From assembly GCF_016862435.1 (NCBI RefSeq), contig NZ_BOMY01000013.1:310001-374000 (forward strand): a DNA stretch of 64,000 bases, given 5' to 3'. The notes under the pieces are model-generated. The model worked only from the letters and a program-made list of their open reading frames with translations, did not search any database and had not been told where the DNA came from. The stretch is from Paractinoplanes tereljensis (GTDB lineage: Bacteria; Actinomycetota; Actinomycetes; Mycobacteriales; Micromonosporaceae). Positions 41,766-61,314 of the stretch are shown in pieces (positions within the stretch are counted from its first letter, which is position 1; every line of letters begins with the position of its first letter). The translations under genes were made by a program, and so were the position numbers.

Positions 41766-41995
41766 GCGGTCACCTCATCCGGCGCAACCGAGAGCCCCAG
41801 CTCGCGTTCACGCATGATCGTGTAGATCTTCGCGATGTCCTTACGGACGACCTGAAGCCGACGGTGGTTGTCGAGCTGCCCGGTCGCACCCTGCACGCGA
41901 AGGTTGAACAGCTCCGCCTTGGCCTCACGGAGCCGCGCGACCAGCTCTTCGCCGGTCAGCTCGCGCAGCTCGCCGGCCTTAACGCCCGCTGCCAT
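41762..41995 (-). CDS. rpmC: 50S ribosomal protein L29
   Basis: A 77-residue two-helix protein at the exit tunnel: [59 protein letters not shown]. The ATG shares a base with the rplP stop. Confidence 0.97.
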   Translation of the reverse strand: MAAGVKAGELRELTGEELVARLREAKAELFNLRVQGATGQLDNHRRLQVVRKDIAKIYTIMRERELGLSVAPDEVTA

Positions 41996-42420
41996 CAGTT
42001 TTCACCCACTTCGCGTGTAACGATGCGGCACTTCATCGGGAGCTTGTGGATCGCGCGGCGCATTGCCTCGCGCGCGATCGTCTCGTTCGGGAACGACATC
42101 TCGAAGAGAATGCGTCCCGGCTTGACGTTCGCCACCCACCACTCGGGGGAACCCTTGCCGGAACCCATCCGGGTCTCGGCCGGCTTCTTGGTCAGAGCCT
42201 GGTCCGGGAAGATCGAGATCCAGACCTTGCCGCCACGCTTGATGTGACGGGTCATCGCGATACGCGCCGACTCGATCTGCCGGTTGGTCACGTACGCGGG
42301 CTCCAGCGCCTGGATGCCGAACTCGCCGAAGACGACCCGGTTGCCGCCCTTGGACGCGCCGTGGCGGTCCGGGTGGTGCGGCTTCCGGAAGCCCTTCGGG
42401 GGCTTACGCGGAATCAGCAT
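41995..42420 (-). CDS. rplP: 50S ribosomal protein L16
   Basis: A 141-residue protein near the A site. [60 protein letters not shown] and [10 protein letters not shown] are typical. It follows rpsC by three bases. Confidence 0.97.
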   Translation of the reverse strand: MLIPRKPPKGFRKPHHPDRHGASKGGNRVVFGEFGIQALEPAYVTNRQIESARIAMTRHIKRGGKVWISIFPDQALTKKPAETRMGSGKGSPEWWVANVKPGRILFEMSFPNETIAREAMRRAIHKLPMKCRIVTREVGEN

Positions 42421-42423
42421 TGG

Positions 42424-43272
42424 TCAGCCCTCCTGCTGCGGTTCGGCCGCGGCCGGAGCAGCGGCGCTGTCGTTCTGCGGAGCCGGCGCGTCGGCGTTGG
42501 CCGCGGCCTGCTGGGCAGCCCGGCCGGCCTCGGTCCCGCCGGCGGTCGTGCCGGACGAACCGGAACGGCCACGGCGCGGACGCTCGGGGCGGTCGGCCCG
42601 GTCCCGGCGCGGACGCGCGGGAGCCTCGGCCACAGCCTCGCGGCCGGGAACGGCGTCGCCCTTGTAGATCCAGACCTTCACGCCGATCCGGCCGAACGTG
42701 GTACGGGCCTCGAAGAAGCCGTACTCGATGTTCGCCCGCAGCGTGTGCAGCGGAACGCGACCCTCACGGTAGAACTCCGTGCGGCTCATCTCCGCGCCGC
42801 CGAGGCGACCGGAGACCTGCACCCGGATGCCCTTGCAGATCGGGTTCTTCATGGCCGACTGCATGGCCTTACGCATCGCGCGGCGGAAGCTGACCCGGGA
42901 GGACAGCTGCTCGGCCACACCCTGCGCAACCAGCTGAGCATCCGACTCGGGGTTCTTGACCTCGAGAATGTTCAGCTGGACCTGCTTGCCGGTGAGCTTC
43001 TCGAGCTCGCCGCGGATCCGGTCGGCCTCCGCGCCCTTACGGCCGATGACGATGCCCGGCCGGGCGGTGTGGATGTCGACGCGAACCCGGTCACGGGTGC
43101 GCTCGATGTCCACCTTGGAGATGCCGGCCCGCTCGAGGCCCTTGGACATCATTCGGCGGATCTTGACGTCCTCGCCGATGTAGTCCTTGTAGAGCTTGTC
43201 GGCAAACCACCGGGACTTCCAATCGGTGGAAATGCCCAGGCGGAATCCGGTGGGGTGAACTTTCTGGCCCAT
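42424..43272 (-). CDS. rpsC: 30S ribosomal protein S3
   Basis: A 282-residue protein at the mRNA entry tunnel. The KH domain ([20 protein letters not shown]) and C-terminal S3 domain ([40 protein letters not shown]) end near residue 215. About 65 residues follow that are first Arg/Pro-rich and then Ala-rich, an actinobacterial-type extension. The ATG shares one base with the rplV stop. Confidence 0.97.
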   Translation of the reverse strand: MGQKVHPTGFRLGISTDWKSRWFADKLYKDYIGEDVKIRRMMSKGLERAGISKVDIERTRDRVRVDIHTARPGIVIGRKGAEADRIRGELEKLTGKQVQLNILEVKNPESDAQLVAQGVAEQLSSRVSFRRAMRKAMQSAMKNPICKGIRVQVSGRLGGAEMSRTEFYREGRVPLHTLRANIEYGFFEARTTFGRIGVKVWIYKGDAVPGREAVAEAPARPRRDRADRPERPRRGRSGSSGTTAGGTEAGRAAQQAAANADAPAPQNDSAAAPAAAEPQQEG

Positions 43273-43733
43273 TACTCGGACTCCTCCGTGGTCTGGGTTT
43301 CTGCGGCGGGCGCGGCCTTGGCCGGCGCCGCCTTCTTCGCCGCAGCGGCCTTCTTAGCCGGCCGTGCGACCTGGACCGCCTCGACGGCGATCGTGATGTG
43401 GCAGGTGCGCTTGCGGATCCGGTAAGCCCGGCCCTGGGCCCGCGGACGGAAACGCTTGAGCGTCGGACCCTCGTTGACGAACGCCTCGCTCACGAGGAGT
43501 GCGTCGGGGTCCAGCCGCTCGTTGTTCTCAGCGTTTGCGATCGCGCTGGCAAGCACCTTGTAGACCTGCTCGCTCGCGGACTGCGGAGCGAACTGCAGGA
43601 CGGTCAGAGCCTCCTTCGCGGGCAGTCCGCGGACGAGGTTGACCACACGGCGTGCCTTGCTCGGCGAAATGCGGACGTGCTTGGCAACTGCACGGCTACC
43701 CGGAAGCGCCGGAGCATCGTTCTTTACTGGCAT
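43272..43733 (-). CDS. rplV: 50S ribosomal protein L22
   Basis: A 153-residue exit-tunnel protein: [60 protein letters not shown] and [12 protein letters not shown] 35-residue Ala/Lys tail ending in acidic residues is added to the core. Confidence 0.97.
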   Translation of the reverse strand: MPVKNDAPALPGSRAVAKHVRISPSKARRVVNLVRGLPAKEALTVLQFAPQSASEQVYKVLASAIANAENNERLDPDALLVSEAFVNEGPTLKRFRPRAQGRAYRIRKRTCHITIAVEAVQVARPAKKAAAAKKAAPAKAAPAAETQTTEESE

Positions 43734-43766
43734 CGCTTTGTGACCCCTTTCTTATCCGTGGACTGA

Positions 43767-44048
<282 letters not shown>

Positions 44049-44063
44049 CTTCTTCTACTCCCG

Positions 44064-44903
44064 TTACCCGCGCTTGCGGGTGGCGTAGCGGCGGCGAACG
44101 ATCAGCTTGTCGCTCTCCTGGCCCTTGCGGCGGGTACGACCCTCGGGCTTACCAGCCGGGTTAACCGGGTGGCGACCACCGGAGGTCTTACCCTCACCAC
44201 CACCGTGCGGGTGGTCGATCGGGTTCATGGCGACACCGCGGACGGTCGGGCGCTTGCCCTTCCAGCGCATGCGGCCGGCCTTGCCCCAGTTGATGTTCGA
44301 CTGTTCGGCATTGCCGATCTCGCCGACCGTGGCACGGCAACGGATGTCGACCCGGCGGATCTCACCGGAGGGCATACGCAGCGTGGCGTAGGCACCCTCA
44401 CGGCCGAGCAGCTGGATACCGACACCGGCCGAGCGGGCCAGCTTGGCGCCACCGCCGGGACGAAGCTCCACACCGTGGATCGTCGTACCGACCGGGATGT
44501 TGCGCAGGGGCAGGTTGTTCCCCGGCTTGATGTCCGCGCCCGGGCCCGACTCGATCGGGTCGCCCTGCTTCAGGTCCTTCGGCGCGAGGATGTAGCGCTT
44601 CTCGCCGTCGGCGTAGTGCAGCAGTGCGATCCGCGAGGTGCGGTTCGGGTCGTATTCGATGTGCGCGACCTTGGCCGGCACGCCGTCCTTGTCGACCCGC
44701 TTGAAGTCGATCAGCCGGTACTGCCGCTTGTGACCGCCGCCCTGGTGCCGGGTGGTGATCCGGCCGTGAACGTTGCGGCCGCCCTTCTTGGGCAGCGGAA
44801 CCAGCAGAGACTTCTCCGGCGTCGACCGGGTGATCTCGGCGAAGTCGGCGACGCTCGAGCCGCGACGGCCCGGCGTGGTCGGCTTGTACTTACGGATAGC
44901 CAT
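44064..44903 (-). CDS. rplB: 50S ribosomal protein L2
   Basis: A 279-residue protein near the peptidyl-transferase centre: [60 protein letters not shown] with the conserved His. It lies 14 bases after rplW. Confidence 0.98.
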   Translation of the reverse strand: MAIRKYKPTTPGRRGSSVADFAEITRSTPEKSLLVPLPKKGGRNVHGRITTRHQGGGHKRQYRLIDFKRVDKDGVPAKVAHIEYDPNRTSRIALLHYADGEKRYILAPKDLKQGDPIESGPGADIKPGNNLPLRNIPVGTTIHGVELRPGGGAKLARSAGVGIQLLGREGAYATLRMPSGEIRRVDIRCRATVGEIGNAEQSNINWGKAGRMRWKGKRPTVRGVAMNPIDHPHGGGEGKTSGGRHPVNPAGKPEGRTRRKGQESDKLIVRRRYATRKRG

Positions 44904-44917
44904 TGTTTTACAACCCC

Positions 44918-45220
44918 TTAGCTGACCGGGCCGCCGAAGGCCTCGATGCGGTCACCGTCAGCCAGCTTGACCATCGCGCGCTTGGTCGCTTTACGCTGAC
45001 CGAAGCCCGTCCGGGTGCGCTTGCGCTTACCCTCGCGGTTCGCGGTGTTCACCGTCAGCACACGCACGTTGAAGATCTGCTGGATCGCGATCTTGATCTG
45101 GGTCTTGTTCGCGCCCGGGTCGACGAGGAACGTGTACCAGTTCTGGTCGAGAACGCTGTAGCTCTTCTCGGAGACGACGGGCGCGATGATGACGTCACGC
45201 GGGTCGGCGATCGTGGTCAC
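44918..45220 (-). CDS. rplW: 50S ribosomal protein L23
   Basis: A 100-residue exit-site protein that docks trigger factor and [63 protein letters not shown]. The GTG at 45220 overlaps the rplD stop (GTGA). Confidence 0.97.
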   Translation of the reverse strand: MTTIADPRDVIIAPVVSEKSYSVLDQNWYTFLVDPGANKTQIKIAIQQIFNVRVLTVNTANREGKRKRTRTGFGQRKATKRAMVKLADGDRIEAFGGPVS

Positions 45221-45867
45221 TTGTTCCCCTCCTCGGAGGCCTCGGCCGGCACGCCCAGGAACTCGTCGAGAGCTTCCTTGGTGAAGACCACCTCGTCGGC
45301 GACCAGCACGTCGTACGTGTTCAGCTGACCCGCCTCGATCAGGTGCACGGTCGTCTCGTTGCGCAGCGAGAGCCAGTTCAGCTCGTCGGTGCTGCTGAGA
45401 ACGACCAGAACCTTGGTCGACTCGGTCGCCTTGCGCAGGGTGGTGATCGCGGCCTTCGTCGACGGCTTGTCGCCGGCGAGGAACGCCTCAACCACGTGCA
45501 CCCGGCCCTCGCGAGCCCGGTCGGAGAGGGCGCCACGCAGAGCGGCGGCCTTCATCTTCTTGGGGGTCCGCTGGCTGTAGTCGCGCGGCACGGGACCGTG
45601 CACGACGCCACCGCCGGTGAACTGCGGCGCGCGGATCGAGCCCTGACGGGCGCGACCGGTGCCCTTCTGCTTGTAAGGCTTCTTGCCGCCACCGGCGACC
45701 TCGCCCCGGGTCTTGGCCTTAGCCGTACCCTGCCGGGCCGCGGCCAGCTGCGCCACGACGACCTGGTGCATCAGCGGAATGTTCGCCTGCACGTCGAAAA
45801 TGTCGTCGGGAAGCTCGACCGAGCCGGCCTTCGCGCCCTCAGCGTTGATCACGTCAACCGAGCTCAC
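45217..45867 (-). CDS. rplD: 50S ribosomal protein L4
   Basis: A 216-residue protein with a tunnel-lining loop ([40 protein letters not shown]). In E. coli L4 represses its own S10 operon through the leader; the structured rpsJ leader here could have an analogous role. The GTG at 45867 overlaps the rplC stop. Confidence 0.97.
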   Translation of the reverse strand: MSSVDVINAEGAKAGSVELPDDIFDVQANIPLMHQVVVAQLAAARQGTAKAKTRGEVAGGGKKPYKQKGTGRARQGSIRAPQFTGGGVVHGPVPRDYSQRTPKKMKAAALRGALSDRAREGRVHVVEAFLAGDKPSTKAAITTLRKATESTKVLVVLSSTDELNWLSLRNETTVHLIEAGQLNTYDVLVADEVVFTKEALDEFLGVPAEASEEGNK

Positions 45868-46520
45868 TTGGCACCGCCCTTCGTCTTCTTCGCGGCGGTG
45901 CGGACCAGGATCAGCGCGCCCTTAGGACCGGGCACCGCGCCCTTGACCAGCAGCAGGTTGTTCTCGGTGTCCACCGCCTGCACGGTCAGGTTCTGCACGG
46001 TGAAGCGCACGAAACCCATCCGGCCGGCCATCCGGACGCCCTTGAACACGCGACCGGGGGTCGCGCAGGCGCCGATCGAGCCCGGCGAGCGGTGCTTGCG
46101 CTCGACGCCGTGGCTGGCCTTGAGACCGTGGAAGCCGTGCCGCTTCATGACACCGGCAAAGCCCTTGCCCTTGGTCTTACCGGTGACGTCGATCGGCGAA
46201 CCGACCTCGAACGCCTCGACGGTGATCTCCTGGCCGAGCTCGTACTCGCCGGCGTCGGCGGTGCGCAGCTCGACGACGTGGCGCCGCGGCGAAACACCTG
46301 CCTTCGCGAAGTGGCCGCTCTCCGGCTTGTTGACCCTGCGCGGGTCAACAGCGCCGTACGCCAGCTGGACGGCGGTATAGCCGTCCTTCTCAGAGGTGCG
46401 AACCTGGGTCACGACACAAGGGCCGGCCTGCACCACGGTAACCGGAACAACTTTGTTGTTGTCCCAGACCTGGGTCATGCCGAGCTTGGCGCCCAGGATC
46501 CCCTTAACTTGCCTGTCCAT
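45864..46520 (-). CDS. rplC: 50S ribosomal protein L3
   Basis: A 218-residue protein reaching the peptidyl-transferase centre: [78 protein letters not shown]. It lies 13 bases after rpsJ. Confidence 0.98.
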   Translation of the reverse strand: MDRQVKGILGAKLGMTQVWDNNKVVPVTVVQAGPCVVTQVRTSEKDGYTAVQLAYGAVDPRRVNKPESGHFAKAGVSPRRHVVELRTADAGEYELGQEITVEAFEVGSPIDVTGKTKGKGFAGVMKRHGFHGLKASHGVERKHRSPGSIGACATPGRVFKGVRMAGRMGFVRFTVQNLTVQAVDTENNLLLVKGAVPGPKGALILVRTAAKKTKGGAK

Positions 46521-46533
46521 TAGTCGCAGGTCC

Positions 46534-46842
46534 CTACAGCTTGATCTCGATGTCGACGCCAGCCGGCAGGTCGAGGCGCATGAGCGAGTCGACCGTCTTC
46601 GGAGTCGGGTCGATGATGTCGATCAGTCGCTTGTGCGTACGCATCTCGAAGTGCTCGCGCGAGTCCTTGTACTTGTGCGGCGAACGGATGACGCAGAAAC
46701 GGTTGATCTCCGTGGGCAGCGGCACCGGGCCCGCAACCTGAGCACCGGTCCGCGTCACCGTCTCGACGATCTTCCGCGCCGAGGAGTCGACGACCTCGTG
46801 GTCATAGGCCTTGAGCCGGATGCGGATCTTCTGTCCCGCCAT
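46534..46842 (-). CDS. rpsJ: 30S ribosomal protein S10
   Basis: A 102-residue protein, also a NusE-type transcription partner: [60 protein letters not shown]. The first gene of the S10 cluster, after a 301-base structured leader. Confidence 0.98.
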
Positions 46843-47143
46843 GGTGGCTTCTGTTTCCTTCTCTCGATGCCGCTACGTGCGAGAGCGGTGGCTCTCGCAT
46901 GCCCGCAGGACCGTCGATCCTGCGTTGTCCGACCCCCGCGGTCGGGCGTGTCGCGCCTGCTGTCGCTATGCAGCCTTTATCAAGCAACTCGATCACGGGG
47001 ATCTGGAGTGCCGGACGGGCTAAAAACACGCCCGGACACCCGGCGAGGGTGGCTGGCAACCCGAAGGCGCCAACCACCCCGCGCGGACGCAACCTGACTA
47101 GTATGCCGGATTGTCTCCGACAACGCTAATCGGGGTCAGTTCC
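46843..47143 (-). promoter_or_regulatory. structured leader between tuf and rpsJ (S10 leader)
   Basis: A 301-base non-coding stretch. It has three stem-loops in a row: TGCGAGAGC/GCTCTCGCA (46878-46899), GCAGGA/TCCTGC (46905-46923) and CCGACC/GGTCGG (46929-46946). The last overlaps the 19-base element CCCGCGGTCGGGCGTGTCG (46935-46953) also found upstream of rpsL. No strong promoter hexamers are clear; the sequence near 47100 (GCATACT) is a weak -10 candidate. Confidence 0.6.
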
Positions 47144-48337
47144 TCAGACGTTGATCTTCGTGACCGTGCCGGCGCCGACGGTGCGGCCACCCTCACGGAT
47201 CGCGAACTTGAGGCCCTGCTCCATGGCGATCGGCTGGATCAGCTTGACCGACATGCTGGTGGAGTCGCCCGGCATGACCATCTCGGTGCCCTCGGGCAGC
47301 GTGACGACGCCGGTGACGTCCGTGGTGCGGAAGTAGAACTGCGGGCGGTAGTTCTGGAAGAACGGCGTGTGCCGGCCGCCCTCCTCCTTGGAGAGGATGT
47401 AGACCTGGCCCTCGAACTCCGTGTGCGGAGTGCTCGAGCCCGGCTTCACGACGACCATGCCGCGCTCGACGTCCTCGCGCTTGATGCCACGCAGCAGCAG
47501 ACCGACGTTCTCACCCGCGCGGGCCTCGTCGAGCAGCTTGCGGAACATCTCGATGCCGGTGCAAACGGTCTTGGTCGACTTCTCGCGGATGCCCACGATC
47601 TCGACCTCCTCGTTCGGCTTGAGGATGCCGCGCTCGGCCCGGCCGGTGACGACGGTGCCACGACCGGTGATCGTGAACACGTCCTCGATCGGCATCAGGA
47701 ACGGCTTCTCGGTGTCACGCTCAGGCTGCGGGATCGCGGTGTCGACCGCGTTCATCAGCTCGAGCAGACGCTCGGTCCACTCCTTGTCGCCCTCGAGCGC
47801 CTTGAGCGCCGAGACACGCACGACCGGCAGGTCGTCGCCCGGGAACTCGTAGGTGCTGAGCAGCTCACGGACCTCGAGCTCGACGAGCTCGAGGAGCTCC
47901 TCGTCGTCGACCATGTCCGACTTGTTCAGCGCCACGACGATGTACGGAACGCCGACCTGGCGGGCCAGGAGCACGTGCTCCTTGGTCTGCGGCATCGGGC
48001 CGTCGGTCGCGGCAACCACCAGGATCGCGCCGTCCATCTGCGCGGCACCGGTGATCATGTTCTTGATGTAGTCAGCGTGGCCGGGGCAGTCCACGTGCGC
48101 GTAGTGACGCGACGCGGTCTGGTACTCGACGTGCGCGATCGAGATCGTGATACCACGGGCCTTCTCTTCAGGCGCCTTGTCGATCTCGTCGAACGGGGTG
48201 TACGGGTTGAGGTCCGGGTACTGGTCGTGCAGGACCTTCGTGATGGCCGCAGTCAGCGTCGTCTTACCGTGGTCGATGTGACCAATGGTGCCGATGTTGA
48301 CGTGCGGCTTAGTCCGCTCGAACTTCGCCTTCGCCAC
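47144..48337 (-). CDS. tuf: translation elongation factor Tu
   Basis: A 397-residue GTPase that delivers aminoacyl-tRNA. G1 is [11 protein letters not shown]2 includes RGITIS, G3 is DCPGHADY, G4 is NKSD and domains II-III follow to [10 protein letters not shown]. The GTG at 48337 has AGGAGGAC just upstream, one of the best ribosome sites in the window, as expected for a very abundant protein. It is the only tuf here. Confidence 0.98.
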   Translation of the reverse strand: MAKAKFERTKPHVNIGTIGHIDHGKTTLTAAITKVLHDQYPDLNPYTPFDEIDKAPEEKARGITISIAHVEYQTASRHYAHVDCPGHADYIKNMITGAAQMDGAILVVAATDGPMPQTKEHVLLARQVGVPYIVVALNKSDMVDDEELLELVELEVRELLSTYEFPGDDLPVVRVSALKALEGDKEWTERLLELMNAVDTAIPQPERDTEKPFLMPIEDVFTITGRGTVVTGRAERGILKPNEEVEIVGIREKSTKTVCTGIEMFRKLLDEARAGENVGLLLRGIKREDVERGMVVVKPGSSTPHTEFEGQVYILSKEEGGRHTPFFQNYRPQFYFRTTDVTGVVTLPEGTEMVMPGDSTSMSVKLIQPIAMEQGLKFAIREGGRTVGAGTVTKINV

Positions 48338-48416
48338 TGGTGTCCTCCTGTGGACTGAATCAATTCTTTTCCCGGCACGCCCGGTTAAGGCGACTGGGAC
48401 TCTGTCGACTGCTCGC

Positions 48417-48447
48417 GCGCGTGCGGTCCTCGACGGACCGCACGCGC
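48417..48447 (-). other. strong intercistronic hairpin between fusA and tuf
   Basis: GCGCGTGCGGTCC and GGACCGCACGCGC form a perfect 13-bp stem around TCGAC, 22 bases after the fusA stop. No U-tract follows. It could attenuate, or mark an mRNA processing point that sets different EF-G and EF-Tu levels. Confidence 0.75.
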
Positions 48448-48469
48448 CTCAACGCTTAGGGCTGGGAGC

Positions 48470-50566
<2,097 letters not shown>

Positions 50567-50621
50567 TTCAATCCCTACTTTTCTTCGTCGTCGTCTCGTG
50601 AACCGGCACGACTGGCCGTGT

Positions 50622-50641
50622 GGCCCGGCAATCGCCGGGCC
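50622..50641 (-). other. intercistronic hairpin between rpsG and fusA
   Basis: GGCCCGGC and GCCGGGCC are perfect 8-bp arms around AATC, 12 bases after the rpsG stop. No U-tract, so not a standard terminator. Confidence 0.6.
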
Positions 50642-50653
50642 GACGGCGGGGTC

Positions 50654-51124
50654 TTACCAGCGGTAGTGCGCGAAGGCCTTGTTGGACTCCGCCATCTTGT
50701 GCGTGTCCTCGCGCCGCTTGACGGCGGCACCGAGGCCGTTGCTGGCATCGAGCAGCTCGTTCTGGAGGCGCTCGATCATGGTCTTCTCACGGCGGGCCTT
50801 GGAGTACTGGACCAGCCAGCGCAGACCGAGAGTGGTCTGCCGCGGGGTGCGAACCTCAACCGGAACCTGGTAGGTCGCGCCACCGACGCGGCGGCTGCGG
50901 ACCTCGAGGGTCGGCTTGACGTTGTCCATGGCGCGCTTGAGCGTCACGACCGGGTCGGTGCCGCTCTTCTCACGGGCGCCCTCGAGCGCGCCGTAAACGA
51001 TGCGCTCGGCCAGCTGACGCTTGCCGCCGATCAGGATCTTGTTGATCAGCTGAGTGACCAGCGGAGAGTTGTAAACCGGGTCCGCGACCACTGGGTGGCG
51101 CGGAGCGGGGCCCTTACGCGGCAT
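50654..51124 (-). CDS. rpsG: 30S ribosomal protein S7
   Basis: A 156-residue head assembly protein: [60 protein letters not shown], ending FAHYRW. The ATG is at 51124; an upstream in-frame start lies within rpsL and is rejected. The rpsL stop is one base away. Confidence 0.98.
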   Translation of the reverse strand: MPRKGPAPRHPVVADPVYNSPLVTQLINKILIGGKRQLAERIVYGALEGAREKSGTDPVVTLKRAMDNVKPTLEVRSRRVGGATYQVPVEVRTPRQTTLGLRWLVQYSKARREKTMIERLQNELLDASNGLGAAVKRREDTHKMAESNKAFAHYRW

Positions 51125-51125
51125 G

Positions 51126-51500
51126 TCAGCTCTTCTCCTTCTTCGCGCCATAACGGCTGCGGGCCTGCTTGCGGTTGCGGACACCCTGGGTGTCCAGCGA
51201 ACCGCGGACGATCTTGTAGCGGACGCCCGGGAGGTCCTTCACGCGACCGCCACGCACGAGCACGATGGAGTGCTCCTGCAGGTTGTGGCCGACGCCCGGG
51301 ATGTACGCCGTCACCTCGATCTGGCTGCTGAGCTTCACACGAGCGACCTTGCGCAGCGCAGAGTTCGGCTTCTTGGGGGTGGTGGTGTACACGCGCGTGC
51401 ACACGCCGCGTCGCTGAGGACTACCCTTCAGCGCCGGCGTCTTGGTCTTGCTCGTCTTCGCCTGACGGCCCTTTCGGACCAGCTGCTGGATCGTGGGCAC
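51126..51500 (-). CDS. rpsL: 30S ribosomal protein S12
   Basis: A 124-residue decoding-centre protein: [60 protein letters not shown]. The lysines whose mutation gives streptomycin resistance (in TPKKPNS and RVKDLPG) are wild type. The start is GTG at 51500; the frame stays open upstream but without homology. First gene of the str operon. Confidence 0.98.
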   Translation of the reverse strand: MPTIQQLVRKGRQAKTSKTKTPALKGSPQRRGVCTRVYTTTPKKPNSALRKVARVKLSSQIEVTAYIPGVGHNLQEHSIVLVRGGRVKDLPGVRYKIVRGSLDTQGVRNRKQARSRYGAKKEKS

Positions 51501-51924
51501 CGGGTTTCTCCGCTCCCTTCGGCCGCTTTCCGCACGGCCGCACCGTCTTGTATGCCTTTGTGTGTCGAGGTCTCCCCCGGCACCCGCGGTCGGGCGTGTC
51601 GTCCGGCTCACGGTCCCGCCACGCGTGGGTTCACGCGCACCGGATCTTGTCTTTGTCACCGCGCTGATCTGGTCAGAGCAGCGAGCTCGGCGTGCTTTGT
51701 TTACCCCGTCTTATGTTTCCGACTCGGGCGCACGCACGAGTTGCCCGGGCAAGCCCGGGCACGAGGGGAAAGAGTACCTATCACAAGCACCCAGGTCAAA
51801 ATCGACGAGTTGTCGGCGACCGAGCCCTTACGACGGATACCTCCGAGGCAAGTGTACCGGGTACTCGTGGGCGGCAATGCCGCGGTATCGGGATCCCGGA
51901 CGGGCGGAGCAGTCACGCCCCCGT
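51501..51924 (-). promoter_or_regulatory. promoter and leader region of the str operon
   Basis: 424 bases without a gene. The promoter at 51771-51799 leaves a leader of about 264 bases. Near its 5' end is a compact stem (TGCCCGGGC/GCCCGGGCA, 51742-51761). At 51583-51601 lies CCCGCGGTCGGGCGTGTCG, identical to an element in the rpsJ leader. An antisense open frame runs across the region but has no protein-like signal. Confidence 0.75.
51771..51799 (-). promoter_or_regulatory. promoter of the str operon
   Basis: TTGACC (51794-51799) and TACTCT (51771-51776) are separated by 17 bases on the minus strand. This is the best promoter match seen in the window. Transcription would start near 51764. 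Confidence 0.78.
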
Positions 51925-52377
51925 TCAGGACATCTGCAACACCAGTGCCAACGCCAGACAGGCGAGGGCAATTCCCACCCCGGCCGCCCCGCAGGAGATC
52001 CCCGCGACCGCGACGCCGCCCCCGCTGAAGCGCACCTGACCGGTGCGACCGGACCGGCCGATCTGCCGGCGGGCGACCAGGCCGAGCACGATGGCACCGC
52101 CACCGCCGAGCACCGCGGGCAACGTGAACGCACCCGCCACCAACCCACCCCAGCCGTCGCTCGCGCCGGAGACGCCGAAACAGAGCACCAGAAGCGACAC
52201 CAGGACCGCCCCGATGCCCGCGATCAGCGAACCGATCGCCAGGCCCGAGGTGACCGGCACGACCTTGAACTGGACCAGGCCGAACTCGGTGCCGGGAATC
52301 GCATCGATCCGCTCGGGCTGCCAGCGCCCCGAGGGCGGAGGTGGCGGGACCGGCGGCGCGTAGGGCGGCTGGGTCAT
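51925..52377 (-). CDS. DUF4190-like small membrane protein
   Basis: A 150-residue protein with a Pro-rich N-terminus (YAPPVPPPPPSGRWQPERID) and three or four hydrophobic helices (TSGLAIGSLIAGIGAVLVSL, VLGGGGAIVLGLVARRQIG, VAGISCGAAGVGIALACLAL). The AVLGGGGAIVLGLVARRQI pattern fits DUF4190. Function is unknown. It lies downstream of a second small membrane protein gene, between rpoC and the str operon. Confidence 0.82.
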   Translation of the reverse strand: MTQPPYAPPVPPPPPSGRWQPERIDAIPGTEFGLVQFKVVPVTSGLAIGSLIAGIGAVLVSLLVLCFGVSGASDGWGGLVAGAFTLPAVLGGGGAIVLGLVARRQIGRSGRTGQVRFSGGGVAVAGISCGAAGVGIALACLALALVLQMS

Positions 52378-52419
52378 ATGACGAGCATGTCACTCGTACG
52401 AGCGCGGTCGCAGCCCGGG

Positions 52420-52776
52420 TTAATCGGTGCCGGGCGCGAAGTCCGGACCGGACGGCGTGGAAGCAAGGTGGAGCAGGCCGGCGATCGATGCCACCACCAG
52501 GGCGGTGATGGCCAGCACCAGGCCCGCCCAGGCCAGCCGGCGGCCGCGGCGGATCCACACCGAGCCGATCAGATAGCCCTTCGCCGCGAACGCGTCCCGC
52601 GCCGTCTGACGGGCCAGCAGGAGGGCGATGGTGGCCGGAATCACCCCGCCGACGAACGGGCCGGTCAGGAAACCCAGCAGCCCGAGCGCGAACACCGCCC
52701 GGGCTTTCGTCGCGGGCGCCGGGTCGGGGTCCATCGGGTGGCGGGTGGGCGGCGCGGCCACGGGAGAAGTCACCAC
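52420..52776 (-). CDS. small membrane protein of unknown function
   Basis: A 118-residue protein with a short hydrophilic N-terminus and two or three hydrophobic segments (AVFALGLLGFLTGPFVGGVI, LAWAGLVLAITALVVASIAG). It resembles DUF4190-type proteins in the ARQTARDAFAAKGYLIGSVW loop. The start is GTG at 52776. It lies 42 bases before the next small membrane protein and just after the rpoC terminator. Confidence 0.72.
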   Translation of the reverse strand: MVTSPVAAPPTRHPMDPDPAPATKARAVFALGLLGFLTGPFVGGVIPATIALLLARQTARDAFAAKGYLIGSVWIRRGRRLAWAGLVLAITALVVASIAGLLHLASTPSGPDFAPGTD

Positions 52777-52793
52777 CCCATAGTAGAAACGCC

Positions 52794-52826
52794 GAAGGGC
52801 GGCCGCGCAGTGCGCGACCGCCCTTC
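52794..52826 (-). terminator. terminator of the rpoB-rpoC operon
   Basis: GAAGGGCGG and CCGCCCTTC bracket a near-palindromic CGCGCAGTGCGCG core, making a long stem 13 bases after the rpoC stop. The minus-strand tail is CGGCGTTTCTACTA, only weakly U-rich. Confidence 0.78.
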
Positions 52827-52839
52827 AGTCAAGACATCG

Positions 52840-56730
<3,891 letters not shown>

Positions 56731-56819
56731 TTGGACTATCCCTCGTGTTTCGTTGCTCGGAATGAATTCAAGGCCGGCGGCGGCGGTCCCGGCTGGTTAA
56801 AGGCCGGGACCGCCATCCG

Positions 56820-60260
<3,441 letters not shown>

Positions 60261-60418
60261 GATGCGTCCTTCCGAGGACCGGTGCTGCTGATGCGGCTGC
60301 AGCTGCGGTATGCAACTGTTTGCGTTGCCCTCGTTCGTAGGCACTACAACGAGCCCCCAGGAATTCATCCGGGTGGATGTCCAGGCAGGGCTCAAGGCAG
60401 AAGGCAGCGCAAACTAGC

Positions 60419-60447
60419 AGTGTAGCCGCTCGGCTAACCGCTGTCCA
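60419..60447 (-). promoter_or_regulatory. promoter of rpoB-rpoC
   Basis: TGGACA (60442-60447) and TACACT (60419-60424) lie 17 bases apart on the minus strand. The downstream sequence GCTAGTTTGCGCTGCC directly follows the -10. A start near 60412 leaves a leader of about 150 bases. Confidence 0.7.
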
Positions 60448-60810
60448 GCCCACACCAGAGGGGGCCTGCGGAACGTGTCCCCGCGGCCTCTGACCTGCGC
60501 CTCCATGGTCAGTGCCAAACGCGGGGCCGCTCAGAACGCGGCGAATCTCCCTCGGGTGCCGTCTGCGGAAGGCCCGTTGAACATCGGACCACCCACAGGG
60601 CGGCTGTCGCAAGCGCGGAAACTTGCTGTTGTCAGCGTGCCTGTCAGCGGACACTCAGTCAAGGGCTGCGCCGTGGGTCGGACTCGTGCCGCCGGGTGAC
60701 GGGCACGTGCTAGCGACGATACCCGAGGCTTTGCCCGATTAAACCGGCTTTGCCGGTCGGCTGGACGACAGCCGATGGCAAGCCCGCCACCAGGAGCAAC
60801 GGGGTCGAAA

Positions 60811-60845
60811 ACGGAAAAGCGGGGACCCAAAGCATGGGTCCCCGC
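60811..60845 (-). terminator. rho-independent terminator after rplL
   Basis: GCGGGGACCCA and TGGGTCCCCGC form a perfect 11-bp stem with a 5-base loop, followed in the minus direction by TTTTCCGTTTT. It separates rplJ-rplL from rpoB-rpoC, which are co-transcribed in many other bacteria. Confidence 0.92.
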
Positions 60846-60876
60846 CATTCGCAAGGAAAAACAGTAGAGCCTTAGA

Positions 60877-61260
60877 TCACTTGAGGGTGACCTTGGCGCC
60901 TTCGCCCTCGAGCTTGGCCTTGGCGGCCTCGGCCTTCTCCTTGTTGACACCCTCGAGGATCGCCTTGGGGGCGCTCTCAACGGCGTCCTTGGCCTCCTTG
61001 AGGCCCAGGCCGGTCAGCTCGCGCACGACCTTGATGACCTGGATCTTCTTGCCACCGTCACCCTCGAGGACGACGTCGAACGAGTCCTTCTCCTCCTCGA
61101 CCGGCGCGGCAGCAGCGCCGCCGCCGGCGGCCGCGATGGCGACCGGAGCAGCCGCGGTGACCTCGAAGGTCTCCTCGAACTGCTTCACGAACTCGGACAG
61201 CTCGATCAGCGTCATTTCCTTGAACGCGTCAAGCAGCTCGTCAGTGCTGAGCTTCGCCAT
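60877..61260 (-). CDS. rplL: 50S ribosomal protein L7/L12
   Basis: A 127-residue stalk protein that recruits translation factors. It has an N-terminal dimer domain ([20 protein letters not shown]), an Ala/Gly hinge ([19 protein letters not shown]) and a C-terminal domain ([20 protein letters not shown]). The ATG is at 61260; a start three codons upstream is also open. Confidence 0.98.
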   Translation of the reverse strand: MAKLSTDELLDAFKEMTLIELSEFVKQFEETFEVTAAAPVAIAAAGGGAAAAPVEEEKDSFDVVLEGDGGKKIQVIKVVRELTGLGLKEAKDAVESAPKAILEGVNKEKAEAAKAKLEGEGAKVTLK

Positions 61261-61314
61261 ATCTGGCAACCTTTCCTAGCTTCTGATCAAAAAGTCGTAC
61301 TGGTGCGCGGTGGC

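Larger units (their letters stand above)
60261..60876. other. 616-base region between rplL and rpoB: terminator, promoter and rpoB leader
   Basis: No gene. From right to left: the rplL terminator (60811-60845), two small hairpins TCGGCTG/CAGCCGA (60757-60777) and ACCGGC/GCCGGT (60744-60760), then about 300 bases of unassigned sequence. The rpoB promoter is at 60419-60447, followed by a leader of about 150 bases with a purine/CAG-rich end before the TTG. Confidence 0.7.
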
